Shown: positions 1 through 12,300 of the stretch, piece after piece
Layout of the letters: each line of letters starts with the position of its first letter
Numbering within the stretch: position 1 is the first letter of the stretch
NCBI GenBank assembly: GCA_902729315.2
Contig: LR746275.1
Location: 2,698,501 to 2,762,500, forward strand
Length of the DNA: 64,000 nucleotides
Source of the DNA: Spirodela intermedia
Lineage: Eukaryota > Streptophyta > Magnoliopsida > Alismatales > Araceae
Reading direction: 5' to 3'
Translations under genes and position numbers: made by a program
The notes under the pieces: generated by a model
Told to the model about the DNA's origin: nothing
Database searches by the model: none
What the model saw: only the letters and a program-made list of their open reading frames with translations

Positions 1-757
1 AATATGGGAGTTGACTTTCTGTCGGAATCTCCCCTCCATGTCTCTCCCTCGAGTTGGGTTTGAAACGGATCTGTGCAGGAAAAAAGAAGCTCCAGAAATG
101 GAAACAATCCAGAGAAGAAGATCCAGACTAGGCGACCCGGTGAATCCCATCTATGGCTCTCCCTCGAGTAGTGATCCAAAAATGGAGTCTTTCGGCAGGA
201 AGATGCCGACGTGAGGCAGAGATGGAGGGGTCAAACGGGCACGAGCTTTACGCTGTCAGAATTGTTTAGATACGTTGACCTACCTAAACACGGGGCAGTG
301 AGTAGGGTCAAACAGGCGGCGGCTGCGCCAATCTTAACACGGGGTTCGGTCACCTACCTGTGTCTACAGGGCTGTTGACCTCCGCCGCCACACATCAACT
401 GCGAACCAACCAGAGATGATTCAATGCGGGCGCCGAACCACCACCGGTGGAGCTCCCCTTGGTCAACATTGACCGGCAGTTGGACACCGTCGACGGGCAG
501 CCGATTCCCTCTTCATGCCTTTTATTTTTTAAAAATAAATATGCTGCTCATAATTAAAGCGTTTCATCGTCAAATCATACCACAATTTTGGGGGATCTTT
601 TTTATATATATAATATAAAAAACACGGCTGCCTTTTATTTTGCAATAAATATATTTTTAAAATCTTCTAATAAAATGCATAATTAATAAAAAATAGACTT
701 AATAACACGTCGGTGAGCCTAATAATCGGGGGAATTATGCCCATTTCTCGCCTCGTA

Positions 758-822
<65 letters not shown>

Positions 823-1470
823 ATCATATTTGTGCCAGTGAGAGGGATCTTGTCAAGCCCGAGAGAAAGTCACTAATGCGAAATCAAAGTGGACGACTTT
901 TTTTACTTTCCAACTTCTATAATTTCCTAAATGGACAATGGGTTTGAAACATCGTGTGTTCCACCGAGTTGATTTGAGGGCAAAAACGCAATAATCGAGA
1001 ACTTTGTGATATAGTTTTTTAAAAAAAGTGACGTTGGGTTTTATTAATATGAATATTATTTTTGGGGACTAAAAACAATAGAAACCAAATTTAGAAGCTC
1101 AAAGATTAAGGATGGAGTTGAGCTGGCAGCCCATCAGGCCCATTTAAATCGTGGAGACAGGTGTATAAGTACGAATCGACGTGTATAGAGTCCGTACGAT
1201 GAGGAATGAAAACAGAGGCACGTGGACGTTGGCGAGTCAGGCTTTGCGGCCCACTTAAAACACATCTGAACCTCTCTACCACTTGCCTGGTGAGGTTGGT
1301 GGAAGAAACTCTCCTCAACGTGGAAGCCAGTGATCGCCTCCGTGTCTGGTTGGAACCCTAGAAAGCCAAATGCGACCCCGGGGACGCCAGGGATCGTGTG
1401 GATCGTCTCCGTGATGAGAGGGATCTCGCTTGGAGGGGTGTAGATTGTCTTTTCGTGCGAGTTGCGGGAG
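1..1470. other. Gene-free left flank and upstream region of the membrane-protein gene
   Basis: I see no convincing coding sequence here. The first 450 bases are rich in TTGAC/GTCAA cores, which resemble W-box cores, and in CG-rich stretches. A (CT)n tract lies at 761-811. At 1125-1250 there are several GGCCCA/AGCCCA motifs, which are site-II-like elements common in plant promoters of housekeeping and organelle genes. They sit 220-350 bases upstream of the ATG at 1471, so this is the likely promoter and 5'UTR of the next gene. The short ORFs in the region have no recognisable domain. Confidence 0.5.
761..811. repeat. (CT)n microsatellite
   Basis: A nearly pure CT dinucleotide tract of about 50 bases lies in the upstream region of the membrane-protein gene. 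(CT)n/(GA)n tracts in plant promoters can be bound by BPC/GAGA-binding proteins, but nothing here proves a function. Confidence 0.95.
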
Positions 1471-4382
1471 ATGGAGGACTTGACTGCCGTGGATCTGTCC
1501 ACGATTGGGGGGATAGCGACGGTATCGCTGCTTCACTCTTTCATCCCCACGCATTGGCTCCCCTTCTCTATTGTTGGGCGCGCGCAGAAGTGGACGCTCT
1601 CTAGGACACTACTCGTCAGTGAGTTCTCTTGTTTTTCTCCTCGTTTTGGGGTTGGGGTGTGGAATGAAGAATTCAGGAGCGCTGCGTATGTCGGCGGATC
1701 CGGCTGTCGTGATTTGGGAGGCAGATACTGGAGACGCATGCCCATTACCATTTGTTGATACCAGAAATACAACCCATGGCAAATTCAATCGTATCTTTCG
1801 AATCTTGAAATGTCTCCTTTAATTGAAATCTTCTTGCACTTAGCAACTCTTTCACGATTCTTAATTTAAAAGTGTCAGCATGTTTATAGCTTCATTCAGT
1901 ATAATATTTTATTTTAAGAATGGATATTTGCCTATCTCAGCTGTTCATAGATTTACTTGTCATGTCCATAGAAGAGATCTGCCGCTAAAAATTGGATAAA
2001 ACCTCGCATTATACTATCAATAACTTTTAGTCTAGTTAGAAATTCAGAGCACTAGTCTTAAAATTTAATTTTTCATCTGAAATCGTAGTTAGGGAAAGGG
2101 CTTGCAATGCCAGAAAATAATGAAGACATCGGATAAAATCTCTTCATTGCTTTCTGATCAACATGAATGATTGACATGACTTGAGTAGCTTCTCCTTCCG
2201 AATGACACTCTATTGGACAACATGAAGGAGAGTTCGGTTGAGTGTTGGAGAGTTCTTTTGGGTGTTGGAGTGCTCATTTGAGCGCTATCTTTTAACTTTT
2301 GTTCATATATGCAACTACGCGAGATTTGATCCCTCTCCATAGTAATAACTAGATTGGAGCCTGAATTTAGCAAAAGAATATCAATAAGGTTTACTTACCT
2401 TGAGTTTTCAGCGTTAGTTTCTTTGCACTGCATTTTCTTCTTGGATTATTACTATCCGGACATTGGATATGGTAGGACAGGTGCCAGTAATTTTGGATGC
2501 TTGTAATAAGTTGGAAATAAATGCGAAGTAGCTGTCATAACTAGCAGGGGAGTAGAGCATTCCTTGTTTTGCTGTCACGTTGGAGTTTCGGAAGGCACAT
2601 TTTGTTCATTATGATATTTCTCATTAGGTGAGAAGAGCCCTTGGAAACCTGGTTAAGGGGGGCCAAGATTCACTTCAAACACTCTACCTTTTGAATGGTT
2701 GGAAATCTGAAGGATGGGCGTTCCAGTTCGCTGTTTCCGTAGTTGTTGGGGAAGTCTCTTTTTCTAGACAAATAACGCTCTCTTTGTTTTGCCTTTAGTT
2801 TCATACAGTTTTTGGTTTCTATTCTACCTCGTTCCATGTCTGAGATGTGGATGTTGTAGGAGCAAACTAAGAAATTCTATAAAAATAAATGAATGTCCGT
2901 TATTATGAAAGACGTGCTGACCTCTCTCTGTACTTATCCTGCAGCTGCATTTGGTGCTGTTCTTCATGTGATTTCTACATCACTCCTGGGTATCACTGCC
3001 GTCACCATGGCTACTACCATCGCTGGTGAAGAAACAGTTCACAGGCTTGCTTCCTTGTTGCTTCTAGCTCTCGGTGGAAGTTACATTCTGTTATTTGCAT
3101 TCGGAAAGGGAGGTCACAGCCACTCTCATGGCCACCCCATGGAGAAGATGGCTGTGGCTGGTCTTGTGCTCGTGCCAGCTTTATCTCCCTGTGCGACGAC
3201 ACTTCCTGTGTTCCTTGCAGTTGGAAATTCATCCTCCATGATAGCGCTTGCTATCATAGTGCTGCTCTTCAGGTATTCAAACATGCGTTATACTGCACGT
3301 CAATGGTATAAGCTTTGAATTTCATTTTCTCCGAGTTCTTCCGATAGTTTATCAGCCTCATTTTCTATATCCTACAAGTATATTTTGTAAGTTTACTGAG
3401 AATATCTGGGCAAATGCTGCCATATAATTTATTTTTTAATTTATTTTTGGATGGCGTGAACCTGAGCGCTCTTTGTAGATTTTCTGTGGTACTTGCTAGT
3501 AGCCCGTGCATTCCCTTCACCCAGACTTGGTGCCCATGGTTACTGAGCTTAGGGCCTCACTTCCTAAAAGAAGCTTTCCTAGTTCAGCTACCTAATATTC
3601 TTCAGCCCATTTCCAGAAATGTGAACCAAGGTATTGATATCAGACTAGTAGCTGATTCAATCATGCTCAAGCCTTATTGGGACAGGGATTGTATCACCCA
3701 TATTGGTTCATTCAATAAACCATGTTCGTCTAGCGATCTGGGCCGCCCGGACTGGGTTAGCTTGTCTGAGAATTGGCAAAACCAGGTATGAGCCAAGAAC
3801 AATCCGCTGCTTGTGGCCCATTTAAAAAAACTATCGAGAGGCAACTGGGCTCCTCAATTTCCTGAATCAGATAGGATATGCTGACTCTTATCCAGACAGG
3901 AATCCGCCGCTCATTCTCGAGATACTGTGTTTTGGTCAACATCTGCATAAAATCTCAGCTATCTTGAGCTTCGATTCCCAATAATAGAAATTCCATACCA
4001 CACAAAGGGCAATGCGGCTCATTGTTTCCAAACATTATTTCTCTTTCACCATTCCCCAATGCCCACCAATTGTCTCTGAACATACATAGAGTTTTTTCTT
4101 TAAGATCAGTATGATCCATTTGGGATGATCAAAAGCCTGACTGGATATCCCCTTCATTTTTGCAGCACAATCACTGTCATGACCTCGCTGGTGGCCCTTT
4201 CCTTCTATGGCGCCAGCCAGCTCAAGTTCCACTGGGTGGAGCGCCATGACAAGCTCCTTGTGGGCTCGGTGCTGTGCGCGGTCGGCGTGCTGACCTTCAT
4301 CTTCCATGACCATGAGAATGGAGGTGGCAGCCACTCCTCCTCCTCTGCGGCGCACCTGCACAGGAAGTTCATCAGCCTGTGA
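1471..4382 (+). CDS. Polytopic membrane protein with His-rich loop (RcnA/UreH-like, putative metal transport)
   Basis: Three coding exons, 1471-1618, 2945-3272 and 4166-4382, join in phase to give 230 residues. The start is the ATG at 1471; the upstream in-frame codon is TTG. Hydrophobic segments cover roughly residues 12-37, 50-75, 84-103, 118-143, 146-175 and 186-205. Visible motifs are HSFIPTHW (22-29) in the first segment, HVISTSLLG (57-65), a loop GHSHSHGH (106-113) and PALSPC (127-132). Paired His residues in the first helix, a His-rich cytosolic-type loop and a helical PC motif recall NiCoT/RcnA and UreH/DsbD-like proteins, so transport of a divalent metal is plausible but inferred. 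A second His/Ser-rich patch ends the protein. Substrate and membrane location are unknown. Intron 1 (1619-2944) and intron 2 (3273-4165) are AT-rich with no recognised insert. Confidence 0.82.
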
Positions 4383-5092
4383 TGGTTTCTCCTTCAGCGA
4401 AGGCTCCCTTCCTTGCTGTGGGCGATCTGTCAATAGTTCTTTTCATCCAGAATAATATCTCTGATGTGATATATATATATATATATATAGTAACCCATCT
4501 TCATTCTGTCATGGAAAACTTTCATTAAACCCTTGCTCGATTTTATTTTTTCATGTAAACCCAGTAGAATGCGTTCTGGAGAAAGCCCGAAGGAGATGGG
4601 AAGTCATTTGGGGGGGGGGGGGTCTTGGTTTTCGGGCCCGGGCCCTGATTATTTCCGGGCTTTAGATCCCTTCCTTTTAATCCCATTTATTGCGAGCAAA
4701 TGGCTCCATACCAAATAGTCTCTCGTTGACGCAAGTTGAAGTTGACTTTATAATTACTTTATCCCTTCTCCCGTGGTCAACCTCGACGAGGGTTCTCAGG
4801 AGGGCAGCCCGGGTCGTCTTATGATCCGCAGCAGCTCATTTATCGTTGAATTAAAAAAATAGTCAACTCAATTTTATTTTATTTTCTCACATTTGCGTGA
4901 CATGAGGACGGGCTTTCTTTTTTAGATACTTTTAAAAAAAATGTAAATAGGAATTAAAAAATACTTTTCCAAGTAGAAAATACGGAAAATAGATAGCAAA
5001 AATCTCATACGAGTAATCACTCACCGTTGAAAGGAAAAGTCAGCGTCAATAATCTGAAAACTCGTTCATCGGACTGTGGACGGAGTTTCGAG
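4383..5092. other. Intergenic spacer with (TA)n and a 13-G run
   Basis: This is the 3' flank of the membrane-protein gene and the upstream side of the CID gene. It contains a (TA)n tract at 4471-4489 and a run of 13 G at 4610-4622. Near 4735-4800 and 4861 there are TTGAC-type cores. I see no gene in it. Confidence 0.5.
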
Positions 5093-5100
5093 TATAAAAA
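5093..5100 (+). promoter_or_regulatory. Candidate TATA box of the CID-domain gene
   Basis: TATAAAAA lies in an AT-to-GC transition. It is followed by a GC-rich, pyrimidine-rich stretch (5120-5490) that looks like a plant 5'UTR and ends in a good donor (CAG/GTTGGT at 5491). The first coding ATG is at 9308, so this assignment implies a leader intron of about 3.6 kb. It is an inference from sequence only. Confidence 0.4.
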
Positions 5101-8100
5101 TTTTATTTTATTTATTTATTTACTTTCCCGCCTATCATCCCCCTGCGCCTCGAAGAGATATCCGGCCCACGCGGCCCCAATCTTTAACGGAAACTCCCTC
5201 TCGAATCGGAACCTACTGTGCTGGTCAGCCTGCTTCCGGGAAGGCGTACGAAGCCAGTAAGGGGCAGGTCCTCTCCGTCACTCTTCATCGCACGCAGGGA
5301 CGCCAGGGAGGGAGAGAGAGGGGAGGAATTCGGGGATTTTCGGTGTCGGTTTTGATCTTGCTGAGCTCCGGTCGCACTGCGGTGGCCTAGGGTTTGGGGG
5401 GATTGAGGGGGGGCTGGCCGCCTCCTGGTCGGTCGAATGCTGGGGTTTACGGTTGTCTGCTCTGGGGAAGCGTAGAGCTGTCTGGGGCACAGGTTGGTTT
5501 CCTTTATTTGGCTTGTTCCTGCCAAAATTAATCGTTATACCGTCGCTTTTGTTTCGCCTTAAATTCACGTGTTTTGACTGCTCGGTGATTTTGTGGTTGT
5601 TTACATGGCTTGAGCTCACTGCTGTAAGTTGAGTTGCAGGTTCCCCCGAAGCTTGCTGATGCATTCTCTTCTCTTATTTATTTTTTTGCCGTTGATATCC
5701 GCCTTTGGCGCTAAGACCAATCGTTGAGGGTGCCTTTTTTTTAATGTGAGAGGGCCTCTTTTAGAAACTTCATTCGAGTAGCCAAGTTGAGGGCGGATTT
5801 AGGATAATGTTATAAGTTGAAGCATTTGGTGTCTTTGTTCCCACTTTTGGTCAAAAGTGCCCTAAATAAATTCATAAAAAACGCGAACAAAGTTGCGCCT
5901 TTTACTATGTACCTCTGCTTATTACCAACTGTACAGAAAGCTCAAGTTGGAAAATATGAAATAAAGGGCATGGGACTGATGAAATGGTTCTTGTCTAGGT
6001 GCTGCAATACGGCAAAGGAGAGAATCAACTAGGGTTGATAAAAATAATTTATCCTTTCAAAACTCGATCCTACTACTAGATGCTCAAGGTTAGAAAAGGC
6101 TGCTTTTTCCATCCACATGTGTTGCATTTTTTTTTCTAGGGGTAGGGGTTTCTGACCTCTAATATTAGCATCAACATAATTGTGTGGTGCAACCAAGGGG
6201 GATGGTATTTAGGTTTGATAAGATTTCCAAGCAAAGTTGGTTATGAGAGTTCTGAGTTGATGGAGTTGTGAGGAAAACAATCTAATCCATCGATTGCGCA
6301 AAAACTGAAAATTTGACTGTTTGCTCTTGATATGAGGCATCATTCAAGTGGTCGAAGGGAGTGAAAGTGTACGAATAGCTGCAATATAATGTGGTCGAAG
6401 GGAGGCATCGTTCAAGCTGCTTAATAAATATTCTATAAAACAGGAGGGGATAAGGATTAATGAACAAACTTTCTTGAACGTGGTTTTCAGCTGAAGATAA
6501 TGTGAGCCGTTTCAAGAGGAAGGCATGTGATGCATGCTTTCTTTCAGAAAGTGATGAGAGGAAAAGAGGGAGATTATCCTATCTCTTAAATTTTGAGGTG
6601 TTGTTCCTGGAGAAATGTAGAGAAAAGGAGTGTGATTTCGTTTAGGTGATATATAATGACATTCCACATGCAGTAGTTGTGGATGATGTTAGATTTCGTA
6701 ACATTCAACATTTATGTGCCTGAATCATATGCCTTTGGCCTTGATTTACTTTTTCTACCTCTTTATCATCTTTCAAGAAGTGATTTACTAGAGTTTTCTG
6801 GTTGCAGTGGTGTTCCAGAAGATGTGCCATCTATGATCATAAGCTATGTTGTGTTCATACTTATCCCTTAAAATTGAGGATCCGATGTGGCTATATATTA
6901 AATATCAATGCATTCATGAGTTTAATGTATAAAATAGTTTATCCTTTATGAGAACCTGTCTGTGGATGTTTAGAAATGAGATGGGAAATATTATGAGGTA
7001 CTGTGTGAAAATGAATGAAAAAAGATGATTACATGAAGTTAGTTATGGCACACCTCTACATTTAATAGAGTTGGGACCTGAAAATCGTGGTGGCGAAAAT
7101 GTGATCAGCATCGACTTTATTTTTTTTAGATCCTTGACATATGGAGGTAACTCCCTGAGTGAGACTTGTCAAACTTTTTGAACGAGGGATAGGAGTAGGG
7201 TCGCTGTTCTACCACCTTTTGAAGGGAGCTCGTGGATCATGAAGCTGTTTTGGATGTAGATTAGATTACAGTTAATTACTGTTTTAGGCGTTTTTTCTCA
7301 TTGTTGATATTTGTTGGATCACTTGGAGGCAGTGGCCAAGGAACCGTTATAATGACAAGATGGCATGACTTGTTTCTTTGTTACGTTTATATTAATATTA
7401 CTACCGGCTGGTGATAATCCTATAAGGAATCTGTCATTCTACTAGCGATGATGAGTTGCTGATTCGCATGGTTCCTATTTCTCATAGTTAGGTTTCTTTG
7501 ATATGGATTAATTGATTCTCCACTGAATTGACGAGTTGGTGCCCAGTATTCATTCTTTGATCTTTGGAGTTTTGGGAAGAATTTGCTGGAAATTTGGTGA
7601 TCCTTATTTGTGGGTGATTCTGGAGGTAAGGAAATTTGGTGATCCTCATTTGTCAGTGATTCCGGAGGTACTAAATTATTGTGCTCTTATAGCTGCACAA
7701 TTATAATTGGGAACCCATCCGTAGATTTGTGAAGCTAATGACAAACTGGAAGGGGATTAATTTTGGCTCGTATCTGTTTTGGAGTTGAGAATTGATGGCT
7801 CCTAAAGTGTTATTGTACCAGTATATTGCCTATGAGGGGATATTGACTGATTGCTTAAACTGAGAAGAAATCCTACTACCTTGGAGCTGAAAAACCGATT
7901 GCACTCTGAAACTGCGCATCTTGACTTGCTATGATCTTATTTGAATCTCGTGTCTTTCTGGGATCTCCTACGCTCACATTGCCTATTTAAGTAAACTTGA
8001 TGAATTTTTTTTTCATTGGAAAATGTCGGGGACCTTTCAAGAGGTAATATTTTATTATGAGCAGCTGGTCTAGACGAGATAACCGCGATTGGCGGACCAT

Positions 8101-9307
8101 GTACGAGATATGGAACCCTGCAAATGGGGGATTCTAGATATCTACTGACTACACCGCATCAAGTTTTTCACAGATGGTAGCTAGGTAAACTATTGCCGAT
8201 CCTGCTCACTTTTCGAATCTTTTCATGACGATGGTAAAGATATTAAATCAAGGCTAAGGACAAAGATCCTAAGGATGCCCCAAAATCATGCTTGTCTCGA
8301 TCAGTACTTTATCAATCTAAAAGAAGAAACAACCATTCCTCCACCCGGTCATTAGCCACCTCTCAACAGCATTCACTCTACCTGCCTATCAGCTGCTGTG
8401 CATGCGAAAAGTTCTCAATAAACTCAAGCTGCTAAGTTGTTACTGGATCGGAGATCTAGGTATGAAATAGTTTTTCCTACACCAACAGTGTCAGAAAGAG
8501 CTGATTGTAATGATCCACTATATTGCTTTTATTTGATGCTTTTAGCAATTTTTTATGCGATTCCCAAGTTATGGATTGTTGATTCTTAGAGGCAAACTAC
8601 GTTCCAAAGTAATGCAGGATCTTCGTTTCCATGGAATCCTAAGTAGACTAATTGATCAGGATAGTGATATGAGGAGAATACAACCTCTCCATTGAGTAGT
8701 TTGTCTCCAGCATTCCACAGGAACTGTCGCAGATTCGTTGGTCACTTTTTTCAAATAAAGAAATATGCAAACAAATTGATCTCCAATGATTCAGTGAGGT
8801 TGGTTTAATTATTTCGAATTTCATTCCTTTGTCATGCTTGCAACTGAAACTTTAGTGAATAAGGTTGTTAGAGGATTTCTTTCTCCTTTTATTTTGACAT
8901 GTTCTTTTTAATAGAAGCCTCAAGGAATTCATGTTCTGACCTTGTACTAGTTGAGGAATCCCATTTTTTTTCTGTTATGTTGTATGTTATGCCTACCCTT
9001 ATGTTATTGTTCTTTTTATTTTGTTTTTTTAGGCACGCGTACGTTTCTTCTTTATTTTAATCTCACAATTTCTTGTTTTCACGCTCATGACATGAAAACG
9101 AATAACATAGTGCTGTGGTATTGATCGTTTTCTTTCAGGTGTTGTCCAGAGGCAAGAAAGATTGACATACTGCAGTTTTGACTATTGAATGTACGTCACC
9201 TGATCTACTAGTTTGAATAAGTCTTGCAAGAAACTGCTTGAACGCTAATTGTTTTTACTTTTCTGCAGAAATCGTCTGTTTATATGAAACCTTATTGAAG
9301 ACGAACG
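5101..9307 (+). other. Probable 5'UTR exons and long leader intron of the CID gene
   Basis: No coding sequence is visible. GC content is high from about 5120 to 5490, then falls to an AT-rich intron-like stretch to about 9138. A possible short untranslated exon is 9140-9191 (acceptor TTTCTTTCAG, donor GTACGT), followed by the acceptor TTTCTGCAG at 9268 just before the ATG. Inside the putative intron there is a 42-base tandem duplication (7588-7671). A short reading frame near 8057 is discussed in the findings. Leader introns of this size occur in plant genes, but without transcript data this layout is a hypothesis. Confidence 0.4.
7588..7671. repeat. Tandem duplication, 42-base period
   Basis: The unit starting GGAAATTTGGTGATCC at 7588 is repeated from 7630 with only a few differences: TTATTTGTGGGTGATTCTGG against TCATTTGTCAGTGATTCCGG. 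It lies in the putative leader intron of the CID gene. Confidence 0.85.
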
Positions 9308-12300
9308 ATGACTAACATTTTCAGTACTCAGATCTTGGCTGAGAAGCTAGCTAAACTCAACAACTCACAACAAAGCATCGAGAGTATCCTTTTTCCTTGA
9401 TTCCAGTTTTTTTTTTTTTCCAATGAACATTATCTGTCTTTTGTCAATAACTTGTCATTTTTATGCATGCTACAGATACGTGCCAAGAAATTGTAGTTTT
9501 GATTGATGGGTTGGGCACAGCTGGCCAACGTCTATCTTTTTAACTCTAAACCAATTTCTATTGTTTTGTTTTTTCTATATCATATCTTTCTATTTATTGC
9601 GACCCAGTAACAGGAGTATATAATTGTTGTTTCTATTTTCATTTGATATTTTTTAATGCTGAAATACTACTTGTTCTTTCGGTTTTTTTAAGGGTCAGTG
9701 TTGTATAACGCGTGTCTTTGTGCAATGTAGGTCGTAAAGGTACGAAACATGAAAGAGTCATTATTGTAGAAAAATGTTATACCATAAAAACAAATTATGC
9801 TTGGAACTCCAAGTTAGCTGCGTCAATAGAGTGTATGGGATATGTATGCCATGCACTTTTGTCCATATCTATATTATTGTGATGTTAGAAGACTAAATAA
9901 CACTTATTTCTGCCTAATATAAAAATAGTATGTGTTTTCTTGGAACGATGTCGTACATGTGGATAATTTTTATCTCATGCATCTGATCCGAAGGAAAAAA
10001 AATGCTCTTCTGCTGTTTGAATTGCATCAGAGAAATGCAATGATGATCAAACTGATCGTACTTGTATGAAGTAGATCATGTGGTTCAATGTTTTCGAGCA
10101 TTTTCCAGTATGAACATGTGACATGGCCCAAGAAATTATTTTTAAGTACATTTTTATTTAAGTGGTTTTATATGTTTCCGATTTACTCTTACGATTTTGC
10201 TAATGTGATATATATATATATATTTACATATGCACTCATAGATTTCAGCAGTCGTGGTGCATCATAATTTCCATTTAACTTAGTCGCCGATCTTAATTTC
10301 TGTGCTCCGAAGGATGCAAACTTATTTCTCTATTAGAAGACCAAATAGGCACATCAATGAACGTGCTAATAACAATATATTAGTTTATACTGCTTAGTGA
10401 TTTATTTTTTTTACCATCAGATGCTCTTTGTTCGAAGTGAAAAATGCTGCGAAATTAGATGAAAGTGTTTCTATTGTTTGACAAAGCTAGTGTCTGTTTA
10501 CTTTAACTATTGCCTAGCATTGTCTCATTGGTGCATCTTTCACCGGAAGAAGGCAAGGCATGTTGTTGAAACATGGGAAAAACAGTTCAATGGCTCCAAA
10601 GAACAGCGAGTCTCGTTTTTATACTTAGCGAATGATATCCTACAAAACAGCAGACGAAAAGGAAGTGAATTTGTGAACGAATTCTGGAAGGTCCTTCCTA
10701 GGGCTCTTAAAAATGTTGTTGACAATGGTGATGAACATGGAAAGAATGTTGTTACCAGACTAGTAAGTTGTTCTTTTTCTTTTATAATGTGATATCCCAT
10801 CATTCTCTCCATAATTAAGATGATTTCTTATAAGCCTGCGTCTGTCCACTGGTATCTATTTTCTTCTTTATTTGTTATAATTATTTGTGGATGATAGAAT
10901 TGCCTTGTTATTCTTCTTAGGGGTTGCATTTGTTTTTGAAAGTGGGTAGTAGCATCAAATCATTAAGTAAAATAAATGAATGTACACAATGCACCATAGG
11001 CTGTTCAAAGTGTGTTGTACATCAGGCATGTGTTCACGAAGATGAGACTCATACCTGCAGGCCAGCTCTCTGAAAGTAACAGATTCATCCAAGTCATTAT
11101 GACTAGGTCATACCTGATATTTAATTCTTATCACACTCTTTATAAAAACACCCTTAGGTTGAGAGACTTTGCTTTTAAAAGAATACGTATTTTTCTCTTT
11201 GTCCAAATACCCCATAGAGTTTAATGAAGGATGAGTTGTCAAATTCTTGTCGGTTTTATTATTGTACCGGTAAGAAAAATCATCTACTGCCCTCTTGAAT
11301 ATAATTAACCATTATGAATACGACAATTTGTTTGAAGGGACAATCAAAGTTTGTCACTTATTTTTCGACTGGTGTTAGGAATATAATATGTAGCAATGTC
11401 GATTCTCCATGATTATGGGTAAAGTAAGGTTTTGTTTGGGAACTATGGAAGTGGATTTCCTTTACTGATTTGTAGATTATACCGATTGCAGGGTATTTGG
11501 CCCTGTTGTTGATTTTTTCCCAAGTTGCCCTCACTTTGCACTATGGGTACCTGCGCCTCAAATTGGAGCTCAGGCGCCATTATGAATAAGTGGTTAGATG
11601 GGTCAATCCAGTTCATTTTACTGGGAATTGACATTTGGGGTGACGAGGGTAGTTTTAGAGGGAGGAATTCCAACTCCCTTTTCAATATTTTAAAATTTTA
11701 TCAGTTAGAACTGAGTGACTGCAATACGGAAGTAGGGATGATTTTCTTGGTATCCTCTCCCGATCGTATTTATAACATCTAGTTTCTGGCAGCGGTTTTC
11801 TGAGAAACATTAAAATAAACGAAGCGGAAGAATAGGAAACATTTTACTGAAGCCTCTGACCAGTGTCAGTTGCTGCTGTTGAAGGCTACGAACTACCCGT
11901 TGCTGGCCTTTTTCTCTGGCAGGTCCTTTTTACTATACCCCTTAATTATGTTTGTGAGAGCGCAGATGACGAGGATGGCCAATGAGGTTCATTGAGTTAA
12001 ATAACTATTTGGCAGCTCCTATGTTAAATTATACTTTGTTTGTAGCTTTTAGATAGTAAACATATTCTATACACTTAAAATTGTACATATGTTATTTATT
12101 TTCTAAAATCAAGCGTTTACTTTGAAATTGCCTTTTTTTCTTAGGCAGTAACTTCCTTGGAGATGATTATCGTAGGTTATGATGTTAAAGATCCATATGC
12201 CGTGTAGTGTCATGTTGTTGATTGTTCTCATTTAGTCGATGTGTATGTATGAAGCCATCGACACTTTTTGTCATTACGTGCTTTATGTTTGTCTAACAAA

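Noticed and set aside
7201-7245. GAAGGGAGCTCG, similar to part of miR159/miR319
   Set aside because: Only about 11 bases match, the rest of the mature sequence is absent, and I saw no hairpin partner.
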